From: an uncultured Collinsella sp.
GTDB taxonomy: Bacteria; Actinomycetota; Coriobacteriia; Coriobacteriales; Coriobacteriaceae
Assembly: GCA_900754525.1 (NCBI GenBank)
Contig: CAAEDE010000050.1
Coordinates: 1 to 64,000, forward strand
Direction of reading: 5' to 3'
DNA length: 64,000 nucleotides
Shown: positions 17,827 to 26,478 of the stretch, one piece after another
How the letters are laid out: each line of letters begins with the position of its first letter
How positions within the stretch are numbered: the first letter of the stretch is position 1
Translations under genes and position numbers: made by a program
The notes under the pieces: model-generated
Told to the model about the DNA's origin: nothing
What the model saw: the letters and a program-made list of their open reading frames with translations, nothing else
The model's database searches: none

Positions 17827-20268
17827 CTACCCCAGCGAGCGGTTGAGGGAGCCGAGCTCGTCGTTGCCCATGGTGCGCCACATTTGGAAGATGCAACCGC
17901 GTGCCAGGAAAAAGAAGCCGTTGTCGACCAGTTGAACAGCGGCATCTGCCAGCTGATTCGTCACGGCGGACACTGGCGGCAGCTCGAGTCCAGCCTTGCG
18001 GATGGTCTCGACCGCTTCCTCGAACGTCGGAGGCTCGCTGACGCCCATCTCGTTCATAAGGCCCTGCATTTCTTCCAGCGCGCTGCTGCCCGACTCCTCG
18101 CCGCGCGGCACCAGACGGTAACAAGCCAGCGCCAGGTCGAGCTGATCGCAATTCCAATAGGCAAACGCCAAGCGATAGAACAGGTAGCCGATTGCAGAAC
18201 GATCGCTGGCAATACGTAGACCGTGGCGCGCCACCTCGATAATCTCGTCAAAGCGCTCTAGACGCGCAAGCACGTTGATGAGCGCAAAGTGCGATTGCAT
18301 GGACGAGCGCGCCAGATCGTAAAGATGGCGCACCTCGGGTAGCGCTCGTTCAAAGTCCTCTTGCTCGGCGTAAAAGCTGCAGATCTCGTGCTGGGCAAAG
18401 TACAGCGCATCGGGCGCACGAAGGATTCGCACATAGCGGTCTTCTTCCAACACCGGTAGCACCATGCGCACCAGCTGGTTATCGCAAAACTGCGTTTGAA
18501 CCGGACCTGTCGCCAAAAGCTCGGCGACGGCGCACTTAGCCTCCAACTCCTCGACAAGACGGGAAAAGCCTTCAAAAGCACCTGTACGGTCGACTTTTGC
18601 CTGCTCGCGCAATTCAACAACACGGGCCACGTATGGGTCGTCGTCCTCTTCCATGACCTCCAACTCGTCAGCCGCATCGGCAAGCAGCAGATCGCGCAGC
18701 GCCGGCGGCAGCGTGCGATGGTCATCACGCGGACGAGCATGAACCTCCGCAGGCTCAATCGTCTCCGGAGCTGTTGACTCATACGCCTCAAGCACACGCT
18801 TGCACGGCATATCGTCCATGTCCATGCTCTCAAGATCCTTGGCGACAGGCACGCAATCGGCCAGATAGGCCGCGCGCCCAAAGAAATACGTTGCGACAAC
18901 GCGCTCGCCCTGCTCACTGTCGGGAGCAGCAATCTGCACATAGCAGCGCGTGATGCGAGCGCCCGAAGCAAAGCAAGCCGCCGCGAGTGTAAGCACAATA
19001 CGCGCATCGTGCTCAGTGGCCCATACTGCGCGCTTAGGCTCATCCACCTCGCGCCAGGCGTCATCTTGAGCATCGTATTCGCGCTGCGGCATAGCATCGA
19101 CAACCGTGCGGCCAAATCGCACCAACATGATGCCCTCGGCGACGTTCGCTCGATAGGTGTAGTCGAGCCGCGTGACCACGTTGAGCGCCTCTACAATACG
19201 TGCAAAACGGGTGCGAACGTCCCACTCGCCACCCGGCTGGCACGCAACCGTCCCCGGCTTGGCCCACGGGTTGTCATTCGACAGCGTTTCGAGCAAGCGA
19301 GGAGCGTCGTCTGTCGTCTTGCTGATATGCCATAGGTCAAAGAGCGAGCAGCCCTCAAAGCTTGGCGACGAGGCAACGGGGCCCAACCCTGCCCCAATAC
19401 GCTCAAGGATGCCCGATAGGCGGTTCAGGCGGCACTCGATGGCAAGCAGGGCATCGATCTCGTCCTGGTCCAGCAGGCTACGGTCAAAATTGAGATAGAA
19501 GAGTCTCGAGCGATCGATGCGCGCCAGGCTCATTTCGGTTTTGGCCGCGATGGTGCGCAGGCGAGGCAGATCAACTTCGCCCATCAAAGCGGCGGCATAA
19601 CGCTCAATGCCACTTGGATTATCTGTATGGTCAATGCGGTAGAGCAATGTTTCGATTGCATCGGGCAGCGATGTGGAATCAAAACCCAGCAGCACCTCAA
19701 CCGGCTCGGGGAGTTTTACAAGTTTGATCTTGTCGACGGCATTTTTCATGCCCTCGTCGAGGCCGTCACCGTCTGCCGTGCCTGAGACAGCGTTTTCAGA
19801 ATCGGCGAATATCACGTAACGCAAGAACATCGATGCCATGAACTCGCCGTAAGGAAGGGAGCGGGTTGAATTCCATGTCTCGTGGTCGGACTGCTCGCGC
19901 ATGGGGCCTTCGGGAGAGCCGACAGTTTGCGTACACGCGCGCATTGCACCGTTGGCTTCCCTTACCATAATCTCACCAATACTGGAATCCGACTCGTCAA
20001 GGACCAGTTCCATGTCGGGATCGTTGGGCAGCGGAGCCTCGCTGACGGGGCGGTCCACCTTGTACACCTCGCCCGATACGCTTACGTAGCCCAAAAGCGA
20101 CACATGACTTTTGCCAACGAATTCGACGACATAACAAGATTCATGCTGGTCCTCGCCAAAGAGTTTCCAGACCACGCCATATGAGCGTCCCGCAGGCTGC
20201 TCGGGCATCGCCGGAAAGCGCTTCTTGGGATCGAGAAACCTGAGCTTGTATGTCGGACGCTCTGCCAC
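17827..20268 (-). CDS. Hypothetical protein with TPR-like C-terminus (813 aa)
   Basis: I do not recognise this family. The start is GTG 20268 with agggtgat 7 bp upstream. There is no signal peptide or membrane helix, so it is probably cytosolic. Residues 1-500 form a mixed alpha/beta region with a basic N-terminus (TYKLRFLDPKKRFPAMPEQP). The last 200 residues look like helical TPR-type repeats (EICSFYAEQEDFERALPEVRHL; FALINVLARLERFDEIIEVA; YLFYRLAFAYWNCDQLDLAL). The gene is isolated between tRNA-Ser and a tRNA-Arg cluster, with its upstream edge abutting a truncated tRNA-tail element at about 20362. No function is assigned. Confidence 0.8.
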   Translation of the reverse strand: MAERPTYKLRFLDPKKRFPAMPEQPAGRSYGVVWKLFGEDQHESCYVVEFVGKSHVSLLGYVSVSGEVYKVDRPVSEAPLPNDPDMELVLDESDSSIGEIMVREANGAMRACTQTVGSPEGPMREQSDHETWNSTRSLPYGEFMASMFLRYVIFADSENAVSGTADGDGLDEGMKNAVDKIKLVKLPEPVEVLLGFDSTSLPDAIETLLYRIDHTDNPSGIERYAAALMGEVDLPRLRTIAAKTEMSLARIDRSRLFYLNFDRSLLDQDEIDALLAIECRLNRLSGILERIGAGLGPVASSPSFEGCSLFDLWHISKTTDDAPRLLETLSNDNPWAKPGTVACQPGGEWDVRTRFARIVEALNVVTRLDYTYRANVAEGIMLVRFGRTVVDAMPQREYDAQDDAWREVDEPKRAVWATEHDARIVLTLAAACFASGARITRCYVQIAAPDSEQGERVVATYFFGRAAYLADCVPVAKDLESMDMDDMPCKRVLEAYESTAPETIEPAEVHARPRDDHRTLPPALRDLLLADAADELEVMEEDDDPYVARVVELREQAKVDRTGAFEGFSRLVEELEAKCAVAELLATGPVQTQFCDNQLVRMVLPVLEEDRYVRILRAPDALYFAQHEICSFYAEQEDFERALPEVRHLYDLARSSMQSHFALINVLARLERFDEIIEVARHGLRIASDRSAIGYLFYRLAFAYWNCDQLDLALACYRLVPRGEESGSSALEEMQGLMNEMGVSEPPTFEEAVETIRKAGLELPPVSAVTNQLADAAVQLVDNGFFFLARGCIFQMWRTMGNDELGSLNRSLG

Positions 20269-20361
20269 GAAATATCACCCTGATCGGTCGTTGAGAGAAG
20301 GAGTGGTCGCGGATGGGCCGCGACACCTACTCGGAATCTTACACGAGTCGACAAGAAATAG

Positions 20362-20643
20362 TCCGCTTTACGCCCGCGCCTCGACCGAGGTTCGAATCCA
20401 TGCGGTGCCGACGTAAAAGAAAAGCCCCCGTTGCCGGAGGCTTTAAGTTCAAATGGTGCGGCGTATAGGATTCCGCGCATCCGCTGCGCGGATCCGCACC
20501 GGCTTCGCCCGCCTTCCGGCGCGCTCGCCCGCGGGCTAAAAACGCTCCGCGTTTTCTTTACGCCCGCGCCTCGACCGAGGTTCGAATCCATGCAGTGCTT
20601 ACGTAAAAGAAAAGCCCCCGTTGCCGGGAGCTTTAATCTCAAA
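20362..20643 (-). repeat. tRNA-tail islet downstream of tRNA-Arg copy 1
   Basis: Plus-strand order: a truncated element end (gcctcgaccgaggttcgaat, 20378-20397), terminator (20423-20444), tRNA-Arg 3' tail copy (20454-20473), about 100 bp of hairpins (cgcggat arms, ccgg...ccgg, aaaacgctccgcgtttt), a T-arm-like end (ggttcgaatcc at 20579-20589), then a second terminator (20612-20633) and the true tRNA. The tail ggattc and the end gaatcc close the unit as an inverted repeat. Confidence 0.8.
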
Positions 20644-20720
20644 TGGTGCGGCGTATAGGATTCGAACCTATGACGTTCTGATTCGTAGTCAGACCCTCTA
20701 TCCAGCTGAGGTAACGCCGC
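20644..20720 (-). tRNA. tRNA-Arg (anticodon ACG), copy 1
   Basis: 77-nt cloverleaf including CCA. Acceptor gcggcgt/acgccgc, D-loop cagctggatagag, anticodon loop ctacgaa (ACG, A34 expected to become inosine) and T-loop ggttcgaatcc. Identical by eye to the two other copies in the cluster. Confidence 0.95.
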
Positions 20721-20844
20721 GACTTGTTGATTATTATGCACATGGACCGAATAATGGTCAAGTGTTTTTTCAAAAAAAGTTATTGAATTTGATTTTTACT
20801 CATTTGGGGCACTTGCGCGATCTTCAACGCATCGCGATATAAGA

Positions 20845-21067
20845 AAAGCCCCCGTTGCCGGGAGCTTCAAGATCAATTGGTGCGGCGTATAGGATTCCGC
20901 GCATCCGCTGCGCGGATCCGCGCCGGCTTCGCCCGCCTGCCGGCGTGCTCGCCCGCTCGCTGAAAACGCTCCGCGTTTTCTTGACGCTCGCGCCTCGACC
21001 GAGGTTCGAATCTCCGCAATGCTCCCATATAAGAAAAGCCCCCGTTACCGGGAGCTTTAAAGTCAAT
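20845..21067 (-). repeat. tRNA-tail islet downstream of tRNA-Arg copy 2
   Basis: Same architecture as the other tRNA-Arg islets: terminator (about 20847-20866), tail copy (20878-20897), hairpin block including gaaaacgctccgcgttttc, T-arm-like end (ggttcgaatc at 21003-21012, with a tct variation after it), second terminator (about 21037-21056) and then the tRNA. It has no extra truncated T-arm end at its distal side. Confidence 0.78.
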
Positions 21068-21144
21068 TGGTGCGGCGTATAGGATTCGAACCTATGACGT
21101 TCTGATTCGTAGTCAGACCCTCTATCCAGCTGAGGTAACGCCGC
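21068..21144 (-). tRNA. tRNA-Arg (anticodon ACG), copy 2
   Basis: 77-nt cloverleaf with encoded CCA and anticodon loop ctacgaa. The same sequence as copies 1 and 3, in the same orientation, about 350 bp from copy 1. Confidence 0.95.
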
Positions 21145-21220
21145 AACGCACGGATTATTATGCACGTGACCCCTCGATGGGTCAAGCGACAATTTGGAAA
21201 AATTTTACGAAGTGATGATT

Positions 21221-21497
21221 AAGACGCTCGCGCCTCGACCGAGGTTCGAATCCAGGCATGGTTTCCGAAAAAGAAAAGCCCCCGTTACCGGAGGCTTCAA
21301 GTTCGATTGGTGCGGCGTATAGGATTCCGCGCATCCGCTTCGCGGATCCGCACCGGCTTCGCCCGCCCGCCGGCGCGCTCGCCCGCGGGCTAAAAACGCT
21401 CCGCGTTTTCTTGACGCTCGCGCCTCGACCGAGGTTCGAATCCATGCATGGTTTCCGAAAAAGAAAAGCCCCCGTTACCGGAGGCTTTAAGTTCGAT
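21221..21497 (-). repeat. tRNA-tail islet downstream of tRNA-Arg copy 3
   Basis: Plus-strand order: element end (gacgctcgcgcctcgaccga from 21223, ending ggttcgaatcc), terminator (about 21277-21296), tail copy (21308-21327), hairpin block (cgcttcgcgg, ccggcttcgcc, aaaacgctccgcgtttt), element end again (from 21413) and second terminator. About 100 bp, from the element end through the terminator to the tail, is a near-perfect direct repeat, so the unit looks tandemly duplicated. Confidence 0.8.
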
Positions 21498-21574
21498 TGG
21501 TGCGGCGTATAGGATTCGAACCTATGACGTTCTGATTCGTAGTCAGACCCTCTATCCAGCTGAGGTAACGCCGC
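21498..21574 (-). tRNA. tRNA-Arg (anticodon ACG), copy 3
   Basis: 77-nt cloverleaf with encoded CCA, anticodon ACG, same sequence as copies 1 and 2. It is the first of the three in transcription order. Confidence 0.95.
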
Positions 21575-21651
21575 AGTGCAAGACCTATAAAACCACTTTA
21601 GCTTATTGGAGTCAAGCACAATCTCAAACTTTTTTGTGGAACGCAGTTTTG

Positions 21652-22029
21652 TCATGCTGCTCCGCATATACCGACGTTCCCCGTACGATCGATTGGCTTT
21701 TCGATCACGTCAAACTTAGCATCAAGTTCCCTCAGGAGCGATCTCACACGCTGGGCACAATCATAATCGGCAAACGAGATACTCAGCATGCGCGCGACCT
21801 GGTTGGAAGTCCCAACTCCATAGAAGTGCTCCAGCGCCACAAGCCCCTCGTGCGCCACAAACGTCTCGACCACATGCGGCGACTCCTCAAAGCACCATTG
21901 GGTCAACGGACCCTCACTCGTCTGCCGAACCACCAGGCCGCCCATGCCAGACGGCTCACACGTTACAAGCAGGTACTCCCCGCCCTCGTCGCTCTCAAAC
22001 AAAACCACCCGATCATCAAACAGCTCCAT
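21652..22029 (-). CDS. Hypothetical protein (125 aa)
   Basis: A small soluble acidic protein starting MELFDDRVVLFESDEGGEY with an aaagggga ribosome binding site. It has no signal peptide, membrane helix or motif that I recognise. The pattern of short beta-like segments (YLLVTCEPSG, GLVVRQTSEG, TQWCFEESPH) followed by a helical C-terminal half suggests a small alpha/beta fold. It is a single gene between the tRNA-Arg cluster and serS. The coding frame is the longest on its strand here and the start is good, but function is unknown. Confidence 0.7.
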   Translation of the reverse strand: MELFDDRVVLFESDEGGEYLLVTCEPSGMGGLVVRQTSEGPLTQWCFEESPHVVETFVAHEGLVALEHFYGVGTSNQVARMLSISFADYDCAQRVRSLLRELDAKFDVIEKPIDRTGNVGICGAA

Positions 22030-22155
22030 CGCGTCCCCTTTCTCTCGCTCTTATTTAGCAAAAGCATAGCAGGTAGATGGCTGTATACAGAACAGTTGTT
22101 CGTGTGTTTTCTATTGAGCTGTCCGTACGGCATGGTATGGACCCGCGCACGAAAT

Positions 22156-22180
22156 AGGGCGCCCCCGAAGGAGCGCCCTT
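22156..22180 (-). terminator. Terminator of serS
   Basis: Arms agggcgc and gcgccctt with a short loop lie 22 bp downstream of the serS stop. On the minus strand the stem is followed by an AT-rich stretch. Confidence 0.75.
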
Positions 22181-22202
22181 GCATATCCCCTATGCAGCCA
22201 AG

Positions 22203-23486
22203 TTACGCGACCGGCTCGATCTTCTCGAGACCGCCCATGTAAGGACGCAGAACCTCGGGGATCGTGATGGTACCGTCGGCGTTCTGGTAGTTCTCCAGAA
22301 TGGCGGCCATGGTGCGGCCGGCCGGCAGGCCGGAACCGTTGAGCGTGTGCAGGTAGCGCGAACCCTTAAAGTTCTCAGGGTCGCGATACTTGATGTTGGC
22401 GCGGCGAGCCTGGAAGTCACCGCAGTTGGAGCAGGAGCTGATCTCCTTGTAGGCGTTGTAGCTCGGCAGCCAGACCTCGACGTCGTAGGTCTGACGGGCA
22501 GAGAAGCCCAAGTCGCCGGTGCACAGGCTAATCACGCGATACGGAAGGCCCAGCTGCTGCAGCAGGTACTCGGCCTCGGCGGTCATGCTCTCGAGCTCCT
22601 CGTCGGACTCCTCCGGCTTAGCGAACTTGACCATCTCGACCTTGTCGAATTCGTGCTGACGGATGATGCCGCGGGTGTCGCGACCGGCGGAACCGGCCTC
22701 CTCGCGGAAGCAGGGGGTGAAGGCGGTGTAGCGGCGCGGCAGGGTGTCGGCGTCGAGGACCTCGCCGGCGTGCAGGTTGGTGAGCACGACCTCGGCGGTG
22801 GGGATCAGGAAGTTGTCGCCCGAGACGTGGTAGGCGTCGTCCTCGAACTTGGGCAGCTGACCCGTGCCGAACATGGTCTGACGCTTGACGACGATGGGCG
22901 GCCACCACTCCTTAAAACCACGGCTGGTGTGCGTATCGAGGAAGAAGTTGATGAGGGCGCGCTCCAGGCGGGCGCCAGCGCCACCGAGAACGGTAAAACG
23001 GCTGCCGGAGAGCTTGTTGCCGCGCTCGAAGTCGAGGATGTCCAGATCGGTGCCCAGATCCCAATGCGGCTTAAAGTCGAAGTCGAACTCGCGCGGGGTG
23101 CCCCAACGACGGCGCTCAATATTCTCGTCCTCGTCCTTGCCGTACGGCGTGGCCTCGCAAGGAATGTTGGGCAGGTGAGCCATGAAGTCGTACTGCTCCT
23201 GCTCGAGAGCGGTACGGCGCTCGGCCAGACCGTCAATCTTCTCGTTGACGGCGCGCACGGCCTCCTTGGCGGCCTCGGCCTCGTCCTTCTTGCCCTCCTT
23301 CATCAGGGCGCCGATCTTCTTGGACTCGGCATTGCGCGTAGCCTGGAGCTCCTCGACCTCGGTGATGACGGCACGGCGCTCGTCGTCGAGCTCAAAGAAC
23401 TTCTCGCGATCCCAAGACGTCTGGCGGTTAGCCATGGCAACATCGATGGCATCGGGGTTCTCGCGAACAAACTTGATATCAAGCAT
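22203..23486 (-). CDS. serS: Seryl-tRNA synthetase
   Basis: Class II aminoacyl-tRNA synthetase charging tRNA-Ser, 427 aa. The N-terminal long antiparallel coiled coil that holds the tRNA variable arm spans about residues 30-105 ([40 protein letters not shown]). The catalytic core has class II motifs 2 and 3 ([20 protein letters not shown] and [20 protein letters not shown]). I chose ATG 23486 ([12 protein letters not shown]), the family-typical start, with ggagg just upstream. An in-frame ATG nine codons earlier lacks support. Monocistronic, no T-box seen. Confidence 0.97.
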   Translation of the reverse strand: MLDIKFVRENPDAIDVAMANRQTSWDREKFFELDDERRAVITEVEELQATRNAESKKIGALMKEGKKDEAEAAKEAVRAVNEKIDGLAERRTALEQEQYDFMAHLPNIPCEATPYGKDEDENIERRRWGTPREFDFDFKPHWDLGTDLDILDFERGNKLSGSRFTVLGGAGARLERALINFFLDTHTSRGFKEWWPPIVVKRQTMFGTGQLPKFEDDAYHVSGDNFLIPTAEVVLTNLHAGEVLDADTLPRRYTAFTPCFREEAGSAGRDTRGIIRQHEFDKVEMVKFAKPEESDEELESMTAEAEYLLQQLGLPYRVISLCTGDLGFSARQTYDVEVWLPSYNAYKEISSCSNCGDFQARRANIKYRDPENFKGSRYLHTLNGSGLPAGRTMAAILENYQNADGTITIPEVLRPYMGGLEKIEPVA

Positions 23487-23597
23487 TAGATCCTCCGGCG
23501 ATATACATTCCATTTAGGTTGCAACCTTGTACATGTATGGGCAAGTATATACTTATGAGCGTTTACGACCCAACTCAACTACGCAAGAAGGCACCCA

Positions 23598-23771
23598 ATG
23601 GACGCAGTTTTTTCCTTTTTGTTTGGCACCCGCACCGGTTTTGCCATCCTTTTCGCCGGCGGCATCCTGTTATTTGCGATTCTTGCCTTTGTAATGGAGA
23701 AGCGTACCCATAAGATGTACGTCGACCGCGGACCCAAGTCCGAGGATGAGGAAGACAGCTTCTGGGACTAA
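23598..23771 (+). CDS. Small single-pass membrane protein (57 aa)
   Basis: A short gene with a good ribosome binding site (aagaagg, 7 bp before ATG). The protein starts MDAVFSFLFGTRTGF, has one hydrophobic helix (AILFAGGILLFAILAFVM, about 16-33) and a charged cytosol-like tail ending DEEDSFWD. It lies divergent from serS, whose start is 112 bp away, and is followed by a strong hairpin. Very small proteins of this layout occur in Collinsella and relatives, possibly DUF6724 from memory and unchecked. No role is known. Confidence 0.72.
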   Translation: MDAVFSFLFGTRTGFAILFAGGILLFAILAFVMEKRTHKMYVDRGPKSEDEEDSFWD

Positions 23772-23775
23772 CCTG

Positions 23776-23924
23776 CCAAAAAGGGACAGGTTTATTTTGG
23801 TCTGTTTTATCTGGGCAAACGCAAGCGCCCCGCAACTGGAATTGAGCCAGTTGCGGGGCGCTTTTCGCTAAAAGGACAAAACCGCAGAAAATACCTGCCA
23901 AAAATAAACCCGTCCTTTTTTTGG
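23776..23924. repeat. Nested inverted repeats with bidirectional terminator
   Basis: A perfect 17-bp stem (aagcgccccgcaactgg at 23823-23839, partner 23847-23863) flanked by AT stretches is a strong bidirectional terminator between the small membrane protein gene and proC. Outside it are two inverted copies of a repeat with the core cctgccaaaaa...acag/cgtcc (23776-23800 and 23898-23924), each resembling the dispersed gtccc-containing repeats found elsewhere in the window. Confidence 0.7.
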
Positions 23925-23930
23925 TCGGTT

Positions 23931-24701
23931 TTACTGGAGAGTTGCGTCGATTGCCTTGACCAGGGCGCTGCGCATGCCGGCGTCCTCGAGCGCAACGACG
24001 CCCTTGATGGTGGCACCACCGGGCGAGCATACGGCATCCTTCATCGCCGCAGGATGCTGGCCAGTTGCAAGCTGCAGCTTTGCCGTACCCAACACCATCT
24101 GGCTCACAATGCGATAGGCATCGGCACGCGGGATACCGTGCTTGACCGCCGCATCGCCCAGGGCCTCGATTGCCATGGCGACAAATGCCGGAGCGCAACC
24201 ACCCACCGTGCCGCCCACAAACAGCAGGCTCGTATCGAGCTCGACCACCGCACCGAGTTTGCCAAGCAGATCAAGCACCACGGCGCTCTGCTCATCACTA
24301 AGCGTGGAAGCCTTCTCGCAAGCGATGACGCCCTCGCCCACCGAAACCGGTGTGTTGGGCACCGTCGAGATATGCGCGACGCCCGGCAGGACCTGCTCCC
24401 ACTTGGCACTGTCCCAGGTCCAGGCAACCGACAGAACGACCTTTTTGGCAAGAGCATCCTTGAGCGGGGCGAATACCTTCTCGATCATGTACGGTTTGAC
24501 CGCAGCGACCACGATATCGGATGCGGCGACAACCTCGGCGGCATCGTGGCAGGCGACCATGCCGCGCGCCTCGCAGCGCTCAACCAGTGCGTCGTAGCGA
24601 CCCGCGCAGGCGCACATGTCGCTCGCAGCTACACCGGCAGCGATCCAGCCATCGGCCATAGCGCTCGCCATATTGCCAAAACCGACAAATCCAATCTTCA
24701 T
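23931..24701 (-). CDS. proC: Pyrroline-5-carboxylate reductase
   Basis: Cytosolic NAD(P)H-dependent enzyme for the last step of proline synthesis, 256 aa. The N-terminal Rossmann motif is MKIGFVGFGNMASAMADGWI, followed by the conserved VVAAVKPYMIEKV and VSVAWTW (VSVAAG in most homologues). The C-terminal signature is typical of ProC (GGTVGGCAPAFVAMAIEALG; PGGATIKGVVALEDAGMRSA). It is a single gene ending 7 bp from the repeat/terminator block. Confidence 0.93.
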   Translation of the reverse strand: MKIGFVGFGNMASAMADGWIAAGVAASDMCACAGRYDALVERCEARGMVACHDAAEVVAASDIVVAAVKPYMIEKVFAPLKDALAKKVVLSVAWTWDSAKWEQVLPGVAHISTVPNTPVSVGEGVIACEKASTLSDEQSAVVLDLLGKLGAVVELDTSLLFVGGTVGGCAPAFVAMAIEALGDAAVKHGIPRADAYRIVSQMVLGTAKLQLATGQHPAAMKDAVCSPGGATIKGVVALEDAGMRSALVKAIDATLQ

Positions 24702-24774
24702 ATCTCATAGTCCTCTCAGACACGCTCTTCAAAACGAAAGCTATTGTCCCACGCCATTGTTTCGTATTGCCGAC

Positions 24775-25245
24775 CTATTTGTGATACGGCTCGCCACGGC
24801 TGATCTTGCAGGCGCGGTAGATTTGCTCCAGCAGCACCACGCGCGCCAAGTTATGCGGCAAGGTAATGCGTCCAAAGCTGAGCATCTCGTCGGCGCGGGC
24901 GCGCACCTCATCGCTCACGCCGTCCGAACCGCCAATCACAAAGGCGATGTCGCTGCTGCCTCGCAACATAAGATCGTCGAGCCTCACCGAGAGCTCCTCA
25001 CTCGAACGCTCCTTGCCCTCGATAGCCAGCAGGATCACATGCGCTCGAGACGGCAATGCAGCAAGAATTGCCGCCCCCTCCTTGTCGCGCGCGGCATCCA
25101 CGCCGCCCGCCTTAGCCGGGTCGATATCGGCCACCTCGCGGATATCCACCTTGGCATAGGCGCCTAGGCGCTTGGTGTACACAGCGCACGCGTCCTTCCA
25201 AAAGCGCTCTTTGAGCTTGCCAACACAAACGACGGTGTATTTCAC
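24775..25245 (-). CDS. rlmH: 23S rRNA (pseudouridine1915-N3)-methyltransferase RlmH
   Basis: SPOUT-class methyltransferase that modifies pseudouridine 1915 of 23S rRNA in helix 69, 156 aa, the usual length. Visible features are the start MKYTVVCVGKLKERFWKDAC, VILLAIEGKERSSEEL, the SAM-binding knot IAFVIGGSDGVSDEV and the C-terminal LPHNLARVVLLEQIYRACKI followed by EPYHK. It is 6 bp downstream of the SPFH gene, so co-transcription is likely. Confidence 0.96.
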   Translation of the reverse strand: MKYTVVCVGKLKERFWKDACAVYTKRLGAYAKVDIREVADIDPAKAGGVDAARDKEGAAILAALPSRAHVILLAIEGKERSSEELSVRLDDLMLRGSSDIAFVIGGSDGVSDEVRARADEMLSFGRITLPHNLARVVLLEQIYRACKISRGEPYHK

Positions 25246-25251
25246 GCGTGT

Positions 25252-26190
25252 CTACTCCTTTGACTCGTTCTGAACCTTACCGGCAGCCAGCATCTGCTCG
25301 AACATAGAGGCCGACTGCGAAAAGTCGCTCGGCAGCACGACCGTCGAGGTTTTACCCGTGCGAGCGAACTCCGTCATCATCTCGGACCACTGCGTAAACA
25401 TGAACAGTTGGTTGGCCTCGTCATTGCCGACACCCGTCTCCTGGATGATCTCGAGCGAATCTTTGATACCCAGTGCAATGGCCTTGCGCTGGTTGGCGAT
25501 GCCCTCGCCCGCCTTTTCCATAGCCTCGGCCTCGGCGGTCGCCTCGGTGACGCGCTTGATGCGGTCGGCCTCGGCGAGCTCCTGTGCCGCAGCGCGCTTG
25601 CGCTGGGCGGCGTTGATGTCGTTCATGGAGTTCTCGACCTCGGTCGGCAGTGCGATTTTGGTGATGAGCGTCGACACGAGGGTGAAGCCGTAGGCGGCCA
25701 TCTGCTCGGAAACGGTAGCGTTGACATCCTTGGCGATGTCATCCTTCTTGGCAAAGACCTCATCGAGTGTGTAGACGGGGATCGAAGAGCGCAGGGCGTC
25801 GGTGATGAAGTCACGCATCTGGTCGACGGGCTCCTGCAGCATGTAGTAGCTCTTGTAGATACCCGAATCTGCCGGGCCGGCGCCCATGTCATAGCTCACG
25901 TGGTACTGAGCAGAGACCTCAAGGCCGATGGTCACGTTGTCCTGGGTCTTAACGTCGATGCCAAAACCGTTTTTCATGGTGCGCAGACTCACCGTGGCGG
26001 CCTTGCGGTCGATCACGGGCACCTTCATGTGGAAGCCCGCGTTGACGATGCGGTTAAACTTGCCCAGACGCTCGATGATCACGGCATGCTGTTGTTCAAC
26101 GACATAGCAGGCGTTAGGAAGCAGCAGCAACAGGATGATGATGGGAATCAAAAGGCTGGTAAGGGCGGCGATGATACCGGACAACAGCAT
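25252..26190 (-). CDS. SPFH/band 7 membrane protein (QmcA/YbbK-like)
   Basis: Membrane scaffold of the stomatin/prohibitin family, 312 aa. One N-terminal helix (GIIAALTSLLIPIIILLLLL, about 5-24) is followed by the SPFH domain (VVEQQHAVIIERLGKFNRIV; GFHMKVPVIDRKA; SLRTMKNGFGIDVKTQDNVT) and a coiled coil (AAQRKRAAAQELAEADRI; ATAEAEAMEKAGEG). I chose ATG 26190 (MLLSGI) with agaggaga upstream over an in-frame ATG seven codons earlier. No NfeD partner gene is adjacent. Role probably membrane microdomain or quality control. Confidence 0.9.
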   Translation of the reverse strand: MLLSGIIAALTSLLIPIIILLLLLPNACYVVEQQHAVIIERLGKFNRIVNAGFHMKVPVIDRKAATVSLRTMKNGFGIDVKTQDNVTIGLEVSAQYHVSYDMGAGPADSGIYKSYYMLQEPVDQMRDFITDALRSSIPVYTLDEVFAKKDDIAKDVNATVSEQMAAYGFTLVSTLITKIALPTEVENSMNDINAAQRKRAAAQELAEADRIKRVTEATAEAEAMEKAGEGIANQRKAIALGIKDSLEIIQETGVGNDEANQLFMFTQWSEMMTEFARTGKTSTVVLPSDFSQSASMFEQMLAAGKVQNESKE

Positions 26191-26258
26191 GGTCTCTCCT
26201 CTGATAGGCACACGTTGGCATTAGGATACCCGTCCAAGGAGATCGTGCATAACAAAAA

Positions 26259-26478
26259 AGCCCCCATTGCTGGGGGCTCTTTCATTTAATGGTGTGGACG
26301 AAAGGACGTCCGCGTATCCGCTTCGCGGATCCGCACCGGCTTCGGCCGCCTGCCGGCGTCCTCGCCAGCTCGCTAAAAACGCTCCGCGTTTTCTTTACGC
26401 TCGCTCCTTCGCAGGTTCAAGTCCCTGCGATGGGCCCATAACAAAAAAGCTCCCATTGCTGGGAGCTCTTTCATCTAA
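26259..26478 (-). repeat. tRNA-tail islet downstream of tRNA-Leu
   Basis: Plus-strand order: terminator stem (agcccccattgctgggggct, 26259-26278), a degenerate tRNA-Leu tail copy (26290-26307, two substitutions from the true tail), hairpins (ccgcttcgcgg, ccggcttcgg, aaaacgctccgcgtttt), a T-arm-like end carrying the leucine tRNA T-loop (ggttcaagtcc, 26413-26423), then a second terminator (agctcccattgctgggagct, 26448-26467) and the tRNA. The two terminators differ by paired changes that keep the stem. Confidence 0.8.

Noticed and set aside
20454..20473. tRNA-tail copies as decayed tRNA pseudogenes
   Set aside because: Only about 18-20 nt from the T-loop to the CCA end are present at each site, always in the same islet context, so they are parts of the islet rather than random decayed genes.
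23519..23713. 64-codon plus-strand frame overlapping the small membrane protein gene
   Set aside because: It lacks a ribosome site; the 57-codon frame starting at 23598 has a good one and a plausible membrane helix.
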